Shown here in pieces: positions 13,166 to 26,600 of a DNA stretch of 64,000 nucleotides. The stretch is from NCBI GenBank assembly GCA_036877525.1, contig JAZGTH010000104.1, positions 538,501 through 602,500 of the forward strand. The letters are read 5' to 3'. Below the pieces are notes generated by a model. The model was not told the DNA's origin and did not search any database. It saw only the letters and a program-made list of their open reading frames with translations. This stretch comes from Chromobotia macracanthus. Taxonomy: Eukaryota > Chordata > Actinopteri > Cypriniformes > Botiidae. The translations under genes were made by a program, and so were the position numbers. How positions within the stretch are numbered: the first letter of the stretch is position 1; the number at the start of each line of letters is the position of its first letter.

Positions 13166-16100
13166 TGCATATGTGTGTGTGTGTGTCTCTGTGTATGTGT
13201 CTATATGTATATCTCCATTTATCTGTGTGTGTCTATGTGTTTCTCATGCTAAAATGAAGCCATAACAGCCCAAGCTGAGCTTAGCTGGTTTAGCTGGTCA
13301 GCTTGTTATACAGTGCCCAAAACCACTTTAAAACCAGCACTCAGATCAGTCTGTCAAGCCTGGGAGACTGACTGAAACCAGCAAACCAGCTTAGGATATT
13401 TTAAGCAGTTTTTTTAAACAGGATTGGGCAAGAGATGTACAAACCCATTTTGTACATGGCTGAAGAGCTCCTCTGTGTCCTCAGGAACACAGAAGAGAAC
13501 AACAGCTTAGTGGGCTGGTGGATCTTTCCAAGCGTAGGCTCAGACTCACAGGATTGTGGGAGAGCAGAACACTTTAGATCTTCTGTTGTGAGTCACTCAA
13601 ACATCGAGGGATAAATTACAATTAGACGGAAGAGACGACACATACTGTGCAATATTATAGGCAATAATGGCAGTGCAGACCAAAGATTTGTGCTTGTATA
13701 ATATTACTACCTCAGCACGAATCTGAGGTAGAAATATCTCTGTTCCTTCAGAGATTCTGTGATGATGTGGGTTACGTGTGTAGGATTATGTAGTGCCTGC
13801 TTGTCTTATCTTGTCTTATCTTTCCACTCTGTCTCACAGTGATGGGTTAAGCTAAGTTGTGCTGACACGGCGCATATATACAGGATTTATCATTCCACGG
13901 CTGTTGCTAGTCAGATCAAACAAGAGTTGAGGCTCACAGTTACTTCATACTCATACAACTCACTCTGAAGAACTACTTGTAATGTAATACAGTGTTATGA
14001 GACCTCAGTTTGATTCTATAATCTATTTAAATAGTTTATTGTTTAGCATCCTGAGAGCTCTTTGTCATATTATAGTGATATTATAGAGTCCAGGGCACAG
14101 CACGCATCTCTGTAGTGTCATATGACTAAATCAATATGCATAAATAGACAATAATCTTGCTATGTTAATGTATGAAGTATTATATAAGCATCATTTGTGA
14201 TGTGTTGTAATGACCCTATATGGCGTTATAGGCAGGATTAACTTCCTGTCAATCACTTGTAACCTGTGATGGCTTCAATTGTCTAAACTGATGTGATATC
14301 CGGGTGTTTTTATATGTATTTTCATGAGGACGGAGCAGAAACAAGTTTGTTGGCTGTCATTGGCCGGTTGTGTTTCTGGAGAACCGGCTGATTGGTCGAT
14401 TGGAATTAACGTTGATGTGCAGTAGACAGCTAAAATGATTTGTAGCCACTAGTTAAGAACTCAGTTTAATTGCTGACCACCTCAGGTTTTGTGCAATTGA
14501 AGTGAACGCAGGAAGAGATCCATCCCACTCTTCCAATATCTCTTCTGCAGAAGTCTCTGCGTGACCGGCAAAAAGAATAAATTATTCAACAGTGTCTGAC
14601 TACACCCACAGATCACATTTCTAGATGCACACACGCACACTTACTCCTGCAGTACATTTGTGAGTGTGTCCTCTGTGGATGTTCGAATACTCACTAATAG
14701 GCCCTCTTTTAATGTTGAGTGAACATCAGCCAACCCAAGCCAGTGTGTCTGGTCGAGCTTATCACAGATCTGGAGGGAATAATGCAGTAACAAAAGCTGT
14801 TTTCCAGACTGAAAACATGTTACAGAATATCCAAGGATGAATGGAGTGTGTTTTCCTAAAATATGCCCTAACCATGTTTCTTTTAAAGCAAGTTTACCGT
14901 TAGGTGGACTATCATCTTGCTAGACTGACTAAGGAATTGAAGTTTTGTGATGTTGAGAACAATTGTTGGCATAGCAACACCCTGACAAATACCCACAATT
15001 CCTTGTGATTGTAGCATCATTGTATCTGTATGTTCTGCTCTCTAAATGTGGCTCACGTCCCTTCTTCAGTTTGAGTCTTTCAGTTGTTTTATCTGATAAT
15101 AAGTCTGATAGCTTCTAAAAGTAATAGCTCACTTCTCCTCAGATCTTGTTAATTGATGGTATATTTGTGTGTAATGTCTGCAGCACAGATGATGTGAGAC
15201 AATAATGCACTGAAATGTAATGTAATATATATAAAATGTAATACTGCAGAAGTTAGTTTGAACAAAGCCATAACAGTAAGTATGAGTAACAGCAGTAGTG
15301 ATGTTGTCTTAGCAGGGTGGCTGAAAGCAGGTAACAGCAGCTGTGAGCTCAGCTCTGAGTGCCAGAGAATCATTAGCAGAATCACACTGAGTATGAAGTC
15401 ATAACAGAGAAAATATGATGTCTAAAGCACTCTTCTAAGAGTCTTTGCTTAAGCATAGCTATAATGCACATGGTTCTGTTCTACCTGTGAATTTCTTATC
15501 CTTCATTTCAACATTGTGAGCTACAAAACGCACATCAGTCAGATCTTAACAGATTTCTCCAAGTCACCAGAATGTCTTCAGTGTTCAGTCATGAAGTGAA
15601 CACTTGAATGAAGGAATGAATGAACAAACGAACGAATGAACAAATGCATGAATGAATAAACTAATGAACAAATGAACACATGGATGGATAGACAGAATGT
15701 ATGGGCTGAATTAATTAATGATGGTAATGTCTTGGGGTATTGCTGAAGGACTGGAGAATACACGGTACACCCCCAGTGCTGCAGTAGAACTGGGCCACCA
15801 TATGGAGCTATGGCTGTTCTCCATAAAACTGCGACACACGCGGTTGCCCACGGTTGCTTGTAGCTGTACAAGGGCAGTTGCTGGGTGGCCACGGGAACAT
15901 GTGTTCTGTAGAGCATGTCACTTCAGATCAGTTGAGTCCTCGTTCCAGGTCACGGTACGTTTTGAAGCTTGAGGTGGAGGAGGGCAGCACACAGCGTTAA
16001 TGGTCGCAAATTTCCTGCCCCTAGCTAGAGAAATGTCAAATCGTTCCCTGACCTGATTGGTTCAGTGCCATAGAGTGGGAGGGGCCTGCAGGTGGGACAC

Positions 16101-17674
16101 GTGCTGTCTGCAGGCGAAACTGTGTAGCTGAAGTGTGGAAATACATCATTGGGGCTGTTTTGGGGTGCTTGGTTTACTTGTGTGTTGGATCTTTTGTCTA
16201 TGATGGAAAAATAATTATTTGTAAAAGATCTGATTTGAATGAAAACTATTACCAAGATGAGAATTAGCAGTGAAAAACAAAAATTAAACAATGTGAGTTG
16301 GCAAAAAAAACTAATACTAACATAAACTAAATAGAATTAGAAAGGAAATTAATTAGAAAGAAATTCATTCCTCCAAGCTTGGCTTTTGATTATTGGTGTG
16401 TTACCATGGTAACCCTGTAAAGCTCAATGTGTTGCAGCAACCACTGGGTCACGGTTCTGACTTTGATTCTAGATGAAAAGGTCGACAAAGGTCAGAGTGA
16501 CAACAAAGCGAGGTCTATGATTTGATGCATTTGGCCCACACGCATGTCAAACCCCATGATATCTGATCTCCAAGATATTACATGAATCTCCTGATGATAT
16601 TCATTTCACACAGCACAACAAACATCTCAGTGGGATGTGTGGGAAATGATCCTGTTGCTCTCTCTCTCTCTATCAGCGTGGGGTTATAGCACGAGTGATG
16701 GTTCTGTTCCAGGCTCAAGGGCACTGGGCTGATCCAGGCTCAGATTTAGTGGGGTGTTTTGATTAGGCGAGCAGGCTTTGCTATCAGCCTACATAAATTA
16801 GAGAGCAGCTTTCTGAATCGCACTCAATACTCCCACCGGGCTTGTATCAGCTCATAACGGGCGTGTGTGTGCGCTGAGAGGTTATAAAATGCCCCTCCAA
16901 TAAAGTACAAGAATATCAAAGTATGTGATGATTAGCTCTCAATCGTTGTTGGTCATTTACCCTCAGTGTTGGTTCTCTGATAAGAGGTATTGTAGCTGCA
17001 TGAGATTCAGGGTGCTAAACTGGACAGATAAACTCTGCACTTAGAGTCACCTTTCGATTTGCACTTGTAAACCAGAAATCTTGAAGCATTTTGAGTGTAA
17101 ATTGTAGCACTTAATCTAACAGACAGTAACAGTATCCTGCCTTCATAGACAGCTACCTTCTAAGGCAGCACCTGGTTGTAAAATGGAACCATCGTTCTCT
17201 AATCTGAAAGCTTCTTTATAGGCAGCGTCTTGGTTTCTGGTCAGTCCTATACACAAATACAGTTGATTCAGGACAGTCTGATGTCAGCGTGTTAGCACAT
17301 TGCATTCTGGGATTGCCTTGTGATGTTGCCTCATTTGCTGACACAAATAATATAGAATTCCTCTCATAGCAGCAAAGTTTTAAAGAACAAGCTACTGTAG
17401 GGTGTAACCCATACTCAGCTAACAAGTTAAGGTTGTAACAACGTTTTCCTAACGTTCTTTTCTGAATGTTTTGATAACATTCTGAGAATGTTCCCTGTTA
17501 GCTGGGATATGACCTGAGCTTGCTGTTATAATATACTCTCCTTCCTCTCTCCTTCCTCTCCCCGTAACTGTAAGCCAGGTCCTCTCCACCCCCTGCCATC
17601 GAACCCTCTCAAACCATCACGAGGAATTTAAGCTCCTTCATCTGCGTTGACCGATCCAGTCTGTGCCACCTTTC

Positions 17675-17773
<99 letters not shown>

Positions 17774-20700
17774 ACCTCTTTCCCGCTGAGCGTTCTTTCA
17801 TCTCTCTGGGGAAGCAGGCGGCAGTGTGGGATTTTTATATCCCTCTCCTCTCACTGTGCTATAAATCCTCTTTTCTGATGTGTCCTCTGCTCGTGCTGTT
17901 TCGCTTATCGAAAACGCAGCGTTCCTTCTGTGTGTCGTCACGGTGACACAACATCCACCCCTCCAGCTCTAGATCCCACCTCACGTGACGGCGCATGACG
18001 CGTGTCAAGCGAAGATGAAACCCAGAGGTGCTCAAATGTTGTATTAATGTTACACAGAGAAATCTTAACTGGTGAAACTTCATGAGTAGACCTGAGCTGT
18101 CGACTTATGACGGTTTCATTTTTTAAAATAACCATCATGGCTGTTTCTGTCATCTCTCATTTGAAGTTTACAAGGTTATATATTCATATAAAGTGGATGT
18201 AGGCCATAGAAATCTTACACTGGTGTGAAGGGTTTGAAGTAGCTTTGCAGTGTGAAAAAAACAGGAACACTTTACATCGTCATTGATAATGTAATCTAGT
18301 TTTGTTTTGCATGTGTTCACTTCATCGCCCCTGATTTGAGACCCACAGATTTAAAGGGCCAGTCTTTAGCTAATGTTTCTGGTTCCACATTGAGCTCTGA
18401 CTCAAAACAAAACCCTATTGGTCAAAAAGACGATATTAGTATCTCAGATGTAGAGGAACTAAGAGAACAAATTAAGTGAGATGTAGACCGTGTGTGTTTC
18501 TGTGTGTGGTAAGTAGCAGGTGGGTGCTTCATTCATCAGTATTTCCTCTCCATTTCTCTCTTCCTGTCTGTGCCATCTGTCGCTGTGGCCAGACTGGGCG
18601 CTACATGCTCTCTTCCTGTCTGACGCCATCCTATGACGCAGCTGAACCGCAGTGGACACACTGCAAACTCTTCTGTCCAGATCTTACACTCAAAGAACCT
18701 GAAAATACTCTGAATAACTTTGAAAAATACTCCTGTAGAAGCAAAAGAATGAACAGGCACATGCTGAAGACTTCAGAGTGACAACCACATTGTTGTGTGT
18801 GTGTATGGCTTTCAGGAGTCACTCCACATTGTCACCTGTGTGTACAGAATACAGGAGTCAGTCCATACATTTTGATGGTTAATGTAATAAAAGCATAGCT
18901 ACATTTTGGCATCCTGCGACTGTAAAAAATAAACATGTATGACAACAGTTTTACCTGTTGATGGTTGCTCTTTTTGACACAAAAATTATGAATATTATTA
19001 TAGAATTAACTTCTGACCAATTTTAATAAAATGTGTGTCCTGTTATTCGTGAGTGAATTTGGTTGTAGTGTTGTTTTTACTCCAGTAATTAACCAAACAG
19101 TTAACCAGAACCAGATTAAGAATTCAGAAAAGGAGTGACAGCTGGTTGTTGCAGTGTGTATACGGCCATTGTTAAAAGTCTTCATTTACTGGTGTTCATT
19201 GACTTGAAGTGTTCCTGTAGCATTGGAGCAGATACTGTCTGCTGATCAACACTTGAAGGATCTGCTGAGTCTCAGCTTTCTTACTGTCTGTCTGAGTAAA
19301 GGAAGCGATTTCAGCTTCAGTTCACGTTCTACACTGCAGCACTGAAGCTGTTTACCACGATACAGGGAAAGATTTCACATCTGACAGTCATCGTCTCTCT
19401 GAAGGAGGTTTAATTCTGATCTGCTGAGGTACTGATGAGAGAGAGAGAGAGTGTAAAGAGTCTGCACAAGGGTTCGAACGAGAACTGTCTCATTTGATGA
19501 GAGAAAAAGAGATAGAAATATGATTTGTATTATCGGGGCGTGGTCCTTCTGTTTTGGATGCAAAGGCCTGGCCTTAAAACCTTACGCGGTATCTACCTGG
19601 ACAGCATTTTTGGGCATCGTACATACACATACTAATTACATATCATACAAATTATCACACAAATACAGGTTCCCAAACACAGCGGCCAGCTTGTTTGATT
19701 TCCAGTAGAGGAGAAAAAGAGGTGGTCCGGGATCAGATAAAGACCACCAGACACTCAGATAAATGTAGGGTGTGGCTGATGGATGGAGGAGAAAATGAGA
19801 GAGAGAATCTGCAGTGGAAAGGAGGGAGAGAGCGAGAAAAAGAGGAGGAAAACGATTGCTTGACATCAGACTCCAGAGCCCCACCCAACACTGGCAGAAC
19901 ACACACACACAGGGTTGATTTAGTAGCTCTCTGAGTAGTAAATACAGGCAGTTTTACAGGCATCTGATCTTATTGGTCTGATAAGAGTCACATGCCAGTG
20001 ATTAAATGTCTTCCAGCACCCTGGTGCTGCGTCAATGAAATCTGCAGTTTAATCGCTAGTTAATGAAAGACACACAGTGGCATTTTAATGTCAGCTCAGA
20101 TACACACAGACGGACAGGCGGTATTGTGACAGCTCTTCACTGTCGACTGCTGCTGACGTGCTACTGTGCAGATATTGCCTTATCTGTGGTTATTCATTGA
20201 TCAAACCGTGTTTGAGACTAAATATGCCTCTTGCATGTTTATTTCTGTAGCTCTTTGTAAATGCATGTTTGGCAGATGACAAATGCATGTGATGTTACTA
20301 ATTGTGATGGGGTGATGGAGTCTTTCCTGTAGATTACACACACGACATCTGCATTTTCTGCCCTTCATTCAGTCTTAATATTTTGAGATTGATCGTGTAA
20401 TGTTGATTTGGCACATGTGAGTTTGAAACGGTGTGTTTTGAAGGGTCTTCACGTGTCTTTGTGTGTTCAGAAAGGTAACATGTATCAGACAAGCGTGACA
20501 GCTGCAGATGTACGACAGCATGTCTGATGTCTTTCTCTCTTTCTAATTCTGGAGGCTTTGTATCTAACAGTGCTAGCAGTGTGTTAACAGACTGAACTGA
20601 CTGAGTGTGTGTGTTTGTTTTTCTGGCACTTTCTTATTCAAATGAGTCCTCACATCTTGGGCTGCTCTGATTGGCTGTTTGAGCAGATCTCGTTGGCGTG

Positions 20701-20776
20701 AAAAATGTGAGCATGTGTAGTTCATTCTGGAAGTTACTTGGTGTGGTTTACTATAGTATGTGTGTCAGTGAGGTTT

Positions 20777-20822
<46 letters not shown>

Positions 20823-23552
20823 ACCTCTTCCAGGCAGTGACTCTGTGGAGGGCGAGTGTGTGTTCGAGGGGGATTACGCCGTCCCTCCTCTCCCGGTAAC
20901 CGAGGGCATGCAGCACATTCGAATCATGGAGGGCGTGTCACGCTCTCTCCCCTCCTCACCCCTGCTGTCCCACCAAGCCCTTAACATGCGCCTCCAGCCC
21001 CTCAAGAGACTCCCAGGTAACACACACACAGCGTGCATATGTTAGTATGTGTGTGTACTTTCACATTTGTGAAAGGTGTTTGTGCCTGCAGTTGTTTGTA
21101 TGTATACTGAGTGTGTGTGTGTGATCAGCGAGACGCTCCTGCTGAATGGCAGATCTCCTGCAGCCTCCGCCTTACACACCGGAGAGAGAGTGAACATGTT
21201 TGTGTGTGTGAGAGCTACTGTAGCGGTGTGTGTCTGATTCAGCGGTGGCTTATTATGTGCGGAGGAGAGAAAATGGCTTTTTAATGGAGAAGTTTGGGGC
21301 TGCTGGTGCATGACTGAGTGAATTTTTGAGTACTTTTCTTTCACTATCACTTCCAACTCATCCATTTAAAAAATACTGTATATTTGATTATGAAACTACA
21401 TTCAAATTAGGATTCAAGATTCAAGAAGTAATATCTTTATTTTCATTTGTGCTTAAATACAATGCAATTCTTCATTTTACGGACAAGAACATTTTTAATT
21501 CAGTCAAGTGTCGAACTTTTGGCCTGTAATGTTGTAATGTGCTGTGCTGTTATTAATAAATATTTTATTGTTATTACTGCATTGGACCTAGATTTGTTTT
21601 ATACCGCTGAAGGAAGTGTCAGACACTGCACTTCTCCTAGCAGCCACATGGGTGCGCTTTTATTCTCTTCGTGCTGTAGTTTGTCCTTCATTCTCTGTCT
21701 CTGTGGAGAGAAGCAGTGGATGGACTGTAAATGTTACAGTCCTCAGCGTCAGACGTTTCAGTCGGCAACGTTGTTATCAACACTGTGACTGTGCTGAGAA
21801 CAGTTCTGAGTTGTTTCTTACAATCAAGAGTCAAGCTGTAATGTATTTCCAGGAGATTGTTTAGGTGAACTTAAACCGCATGTTTCTCCAATATCCACAC
21901 TGAGGCTTTTGTCTCAGCTCAGTTTGAACTAAATTGCTGTTTTAAATGTCAGATTGTGTTGCAGTAAAGCAGTTTGTAACAGAATAATATGGCTCAAATC
22001 AACGTGTAAATAATGTCATAGTTATTGATGTATTTAGAAAGATATTGACAGTATAAACTGACATCCGGAGGGAGCTGTTTGCTCAACGGTGGATTGCTCA
22101 ATGGTGTCCGATATTTCTTGAATCCAGCTAGTGGCATTTCCAGGTTCTTTGTCCTCCTAAATTTTCCTAAATTCCTCTTTAAAATCCCTGAATGAACTGT
22201 CTGCACTTTCTCTTTCTGTAGCCTCTCCTTCACCCCCTCAACCCTTCTGTCTTCCCCCTCGAACCTGGAGCACAGCCAGCAGCTCTCCCATCCACGTGTT
22301 GTTTATCTTGCTTTCATCATTTCCCAGTTCAGCTCAGTCCAGCCTGTCCATGGAAACTCCTTTCCAACACAATGACTTGTTTTCACCCACGTTCTTCTGG
22401 AAGCAGGACAGCAGGAGAGTGTGATTTCCTTTTCTTTCCATGTCCTGTATTGTTCCTCCAACCCTGTGCTAAAATGAGCATTGGCTCATGGTTCGACTTC
22501 CTCTGCCAAAAATAATCATTTAAAGGAACAGTTCATCCAAAAATGAAAATCAGTTATTATTTATTTACCATTGTGTCATTCCAGACCTATATGATGTTTT
22601 TTTCTGTGCAGTACAAAAAGTAAATTTGGCTGAATTTGGACAAATATTCTGGCCCTTCTTTTATATAATAAAACAAATATGGACCGTCTGGTTCTGCCAA
22701 GGTGTAAAATGACCAAAAGCACCATAAAGGTGGAGTGTGTGAGGACTGAAGTTTGTATTTATATAACTAAATGTTGGTCTTAATTTTGACACATTTAACA
22801 AGTTTATGAGAGATGAGTGATCAGATCTTTTTTTGTGTGATTAATTCAGTTCACAGGCCCATTCTAAATGATTCTTTTACTAACTAGACTGACCTCGTTC
22901 ATCTCAAGAGTTCATTCCTTAAATATTTGATTTCATTTTCTGAAATAAAACACAGGGCATGTTTCACTTGGCTGCTGGATATATTTACATACAGATTGAT
23001 TGTGTTGATTTATACAGTATGAGTCAAAGTTTAAGTCTTGAGTGCTGGTTCTTGTCCATTAGATTTGTACTGGTTTGCCCTTTTTCATACAGAATTCAAA
23101 TGTGTGTGTTTTCACAGCCGTTCTGATCATATGTATGCTTTTATTAGTCATGCTGAGTCATTAGTCTTTTTTTTTACCCATAATTCCGCACACTTGTACT
23201 GTACACTTTAATGGGCTGAAGATAAAATCAAGTGTCTTTGGTCTTGAATGACTTAAGCTGCAGTTACTGATGAGGCTGGCTGGAGATCTGAATCACATGA
23301 TCTCACAGCAGTCCAGATGGATCGTCTTGGTAACCCACACCGGGGTTCCTCTCCAAATGAAACAATCTCATTTCTTTGGTCAGAGTGAGTTACAGGAACT
23401 GCAGGCTACATGTTCCCTCTAATGACAATCACAGCAGAGGAACGGCTGCCGTTCCAGTGACTGATCTGTGACCTTTGACCTCCCGGCTGTCTGAACCGGC
23501 GCTATTACGCTAATCACTAACATTCGGAAACGTTTAATTGCACGCAGGCAAA

Positions 23553-23617
<65 letters not shown>

Positions 23618-26600
23618 TTCTCTCTCAGCCTTGTATACATATGTGACGTTTGACCTTTGCACTGTATTTAATATGTGTTGGTAAGATGTACCACACTTTT
23701 CTCCTGTAAGGGACAGACAGTTTCAGTCAACTGCTCTGAGATGAAGAAAAAGAGGATATGTAGTGTCTGTGTGTAAATATACAGTCTCATATTCAAATGA
23801 GCCATGTTTTGGGCTGCTCTGATTGGCTGCTGCTGTTGTGGATTTTCTAGCAGTCTTTTCTTCTCAGTCAGTTTGCAGTGTTGCTAAAACACTGATCTGT
23901 ACACTGTTTAAACAACACTTTATAGACATTTAGTATATAGAGAGCGCTTAGGAAAAGTTCACAATGATACACTTGATATTGCTTTGGTTATCCTTTATGG
24001 GGAAGAAGTTCCTATGTAGGTGTTAGCATCTGGTACTTTGACTCCACCTCCTTTGTGTTGTTAACCCCTCCCCCTCGTCATGGCAACAGCACCGCTGAAT
24101 GAGTTACGTGTCTTCCTGGGCTATTACAGTACAGTTCACTCTCTGCCCACGTCACTCTCACTGATGCTCGCTCGTCCTTCTCACCCTCTCACTCTGTGTG
24201 TTGCGCCTCTCCTCTGCAGGCTGAAAATAGCCCGGCGTTTGGGCGGCTCAGGGGGGCCGCAGGAGTGGGATATAATTGGAAGCGTGACACCTCCTCGTTT
24301 CCTGTCCCAGGTGACACTTTGACTTCCGTATGCGCCACGATCTACGTTATCACTCTCGCTCTGTATTTCTCCATCTCCTCCTGTCCTTCTTTCTGTCTCT
24401 TCTGCTCCTCCTTTCCAAAAAAAACCTTCTCATCACCTCTCTTATCTTGAGTATCAGTTTGTCAGGATCTCATCGTGATGCTTCACAACAGATGGAGTTT
24501 ACTTAAAATTCAGAGAACATGAGAGTGAGTTTCTGTTTGAAGGAGGAGTTGTCGATATTGGATTTATCTGTTGACAAGGAAGGAAGAGGAGAAATCTGTT
24601 TTTGGATGAGATCGGTGAGAACTTTGCCAATCATCTTGTGTCAGATTATCACTTAACACTTGTTCTCTCTGTATCATTACTGTCTCTGGTGTTTCGATCA
24701 TTTTTTTGTTGTCTATAATGACATTTTTATCTACACAATATTTTTGTCGTCTATAATATTTGCTAAGGCAAGTGTCACTATTACTTGTGCTTCTGATCGA
24801 AAAATGTTTAAAACACCAGAGACAGAAATTTTTGTGTAATGGGTATTGTATGTAATGTATTTTTATGTAATGGGTTGTACAATTTTACTTGGTGAATGAT
24901 TTAGCAACCAGTAAGCAATCACATAGAAATGCCCTGCACTAAACTCCTTAGCAACCCCATAGCAACAGACCAGCAAACACCTACATCATCAAGGAGGGGG
25001 TTTTGCACAAGTGTCACAATGAATTTTTGTTACGCTGCCTAATTTGTGTCTAAATCTTCCACATAATCATTTAGTTGAGGTTCAGGAAGTATCTACGTAG
25101 CTACTTAAATTGGCCATGTTACATACAATAAGTGGAAGACGTGTGTGATTTTCCTCTTGGGAAGTAAAATGTGACACCACCCGAGAATTAATGAAGGCAA
25201 CTGTGGACGGCACCATTTAAGATGCCCTGGTCTCCAGGGCAACCTTTTACATCACACGCTCGCATCATTTAAAAAGGCCTGTTGACAGCTGCCGCTTGTT
25301 CCCTCGCGTGATCTCCTCACTGGGGATGTAAATGAGCCATCACTCCTTGTTAGCAAGACATCACAGTGAACAAAATGTGACTGATCGGTTCTGATGGGTG
25401 ATGGGCGCGTGGACCGACCAGCTGTTGTGTTTTTCTGATGGGGCCAAATGTAGAAACAAGAAGAAAGTGTCCTTTCAGTAAGCGTGGGAGATGTTTTTAA
25501 AGTGTATTTATTTGTTAAAGGAATAGTTCACCCTAAAATGAAAATTCTTCCATCATTTACTCACACCCATGTCATTCCAAACCTGAATCACCATTTTCGC
25601 TTCTGAGGAACACGAAGGAAGATATTCCCAAGCAGCTTTCCTGGCGGTTTTGGTGTTGCTGAACGAGAGCCCATATGACAGGATGAGCAGGAGAAACACT
25701 GTCGGTGTATCAGCAGCAGATCTTCACCGTGACACCTGCCCATGTGATGCTGTTTGTTAATCGTGGCGATGTCTTTAAAAAAGAAGCTGCCACCCACTCT
25801 TTCACACCTTCTGTGACGCAGGTGATTTCTTTAAACGTGCCAAGACTTCCTCTCCTGATGCATTCTGGGATAGCCAAGCAATGGATGTTTTAAAAATACT
25901 CAGCGTATGTGTGTTCTTACAGGAAAGCTGATATTAGCACATTTAATTGCATCACAGTGAGTCTCAGTGTTTGTTGTTCACTCTTAGGTGTTCTGCATGT
26001 GTTCCTCCACATTTTTGGGGAACGCGCTGTTGTTGTTGTCATATGAAAAGACATGCATTCAGACCGACTGCAGTGATTGGATGAACATTTTATGGTCCCG
26101 CGCCTACCACAGAAGATGTATATATTCATATAAATATATTTAGACCAAATCTCTCCCCTCAGACTCACACCTGATTTGATAAGTTTTACAGAGGATGTCA
26201 GAATCCAGAGCTTTTTGGGGGTTGTGGAGGGCTCTTTATCTCTCTGTAACATGACTTTTCTTTCACTCTTATCACTGGGTGTTTGTCACTGGTTTCTGTA
26301 GGAAGTATTTCGGTGGTGTGATGTGGGATAAGAAGTCAATGTGGTTTAAATGTGAACTGAGATGATCTAGTTTGACATTCACCAGATTCTTCAGGTGCAG
26401 ATTCTGTAATGTTTAGTAAGTCACTCACCTGGTTTGTTCCTGGACAAAGAGCTGTAACGTTTGAGATTTGTCTACATTTTGTGTTTCTTTTCTTTGTTTA
26501 TTGTTTCTTTTTTCCCCACTAAAGCAGTTTTATAAGCGATTCAGAATCGAGGCTGTGAGACGTGGCAGGAAACAAACCCTATTTTGACCACATCAAAACT

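Larger units (their letters stand above)
5907..20833 (+). other. TANC2 intron 1 (coding exons 1-2), 14.9 kb
   Basis: No confident gene. Contains a (TG)39 tract, three MITE copies (6475, 9780, 17416), a palindromic repeat (10372-10495), SINE fragments near 8860, an Angel-like element (11739-11985), an NRF1-type palindrome (12285-12294) and a 100-bp (TC)n tract (about 17673-17773). Confidence 0.7.

Noticed and set aside
15578..15972. 112-residue minus and 84-residue plus open frames
   Set aside because: Overlap each other and a (GAAT)n tract; no domain recognised.
17647..17946. Ser-Leu-rich open frames
   Set aside because: A (TC)n microsatellite translates as SLSLSL in either frame.
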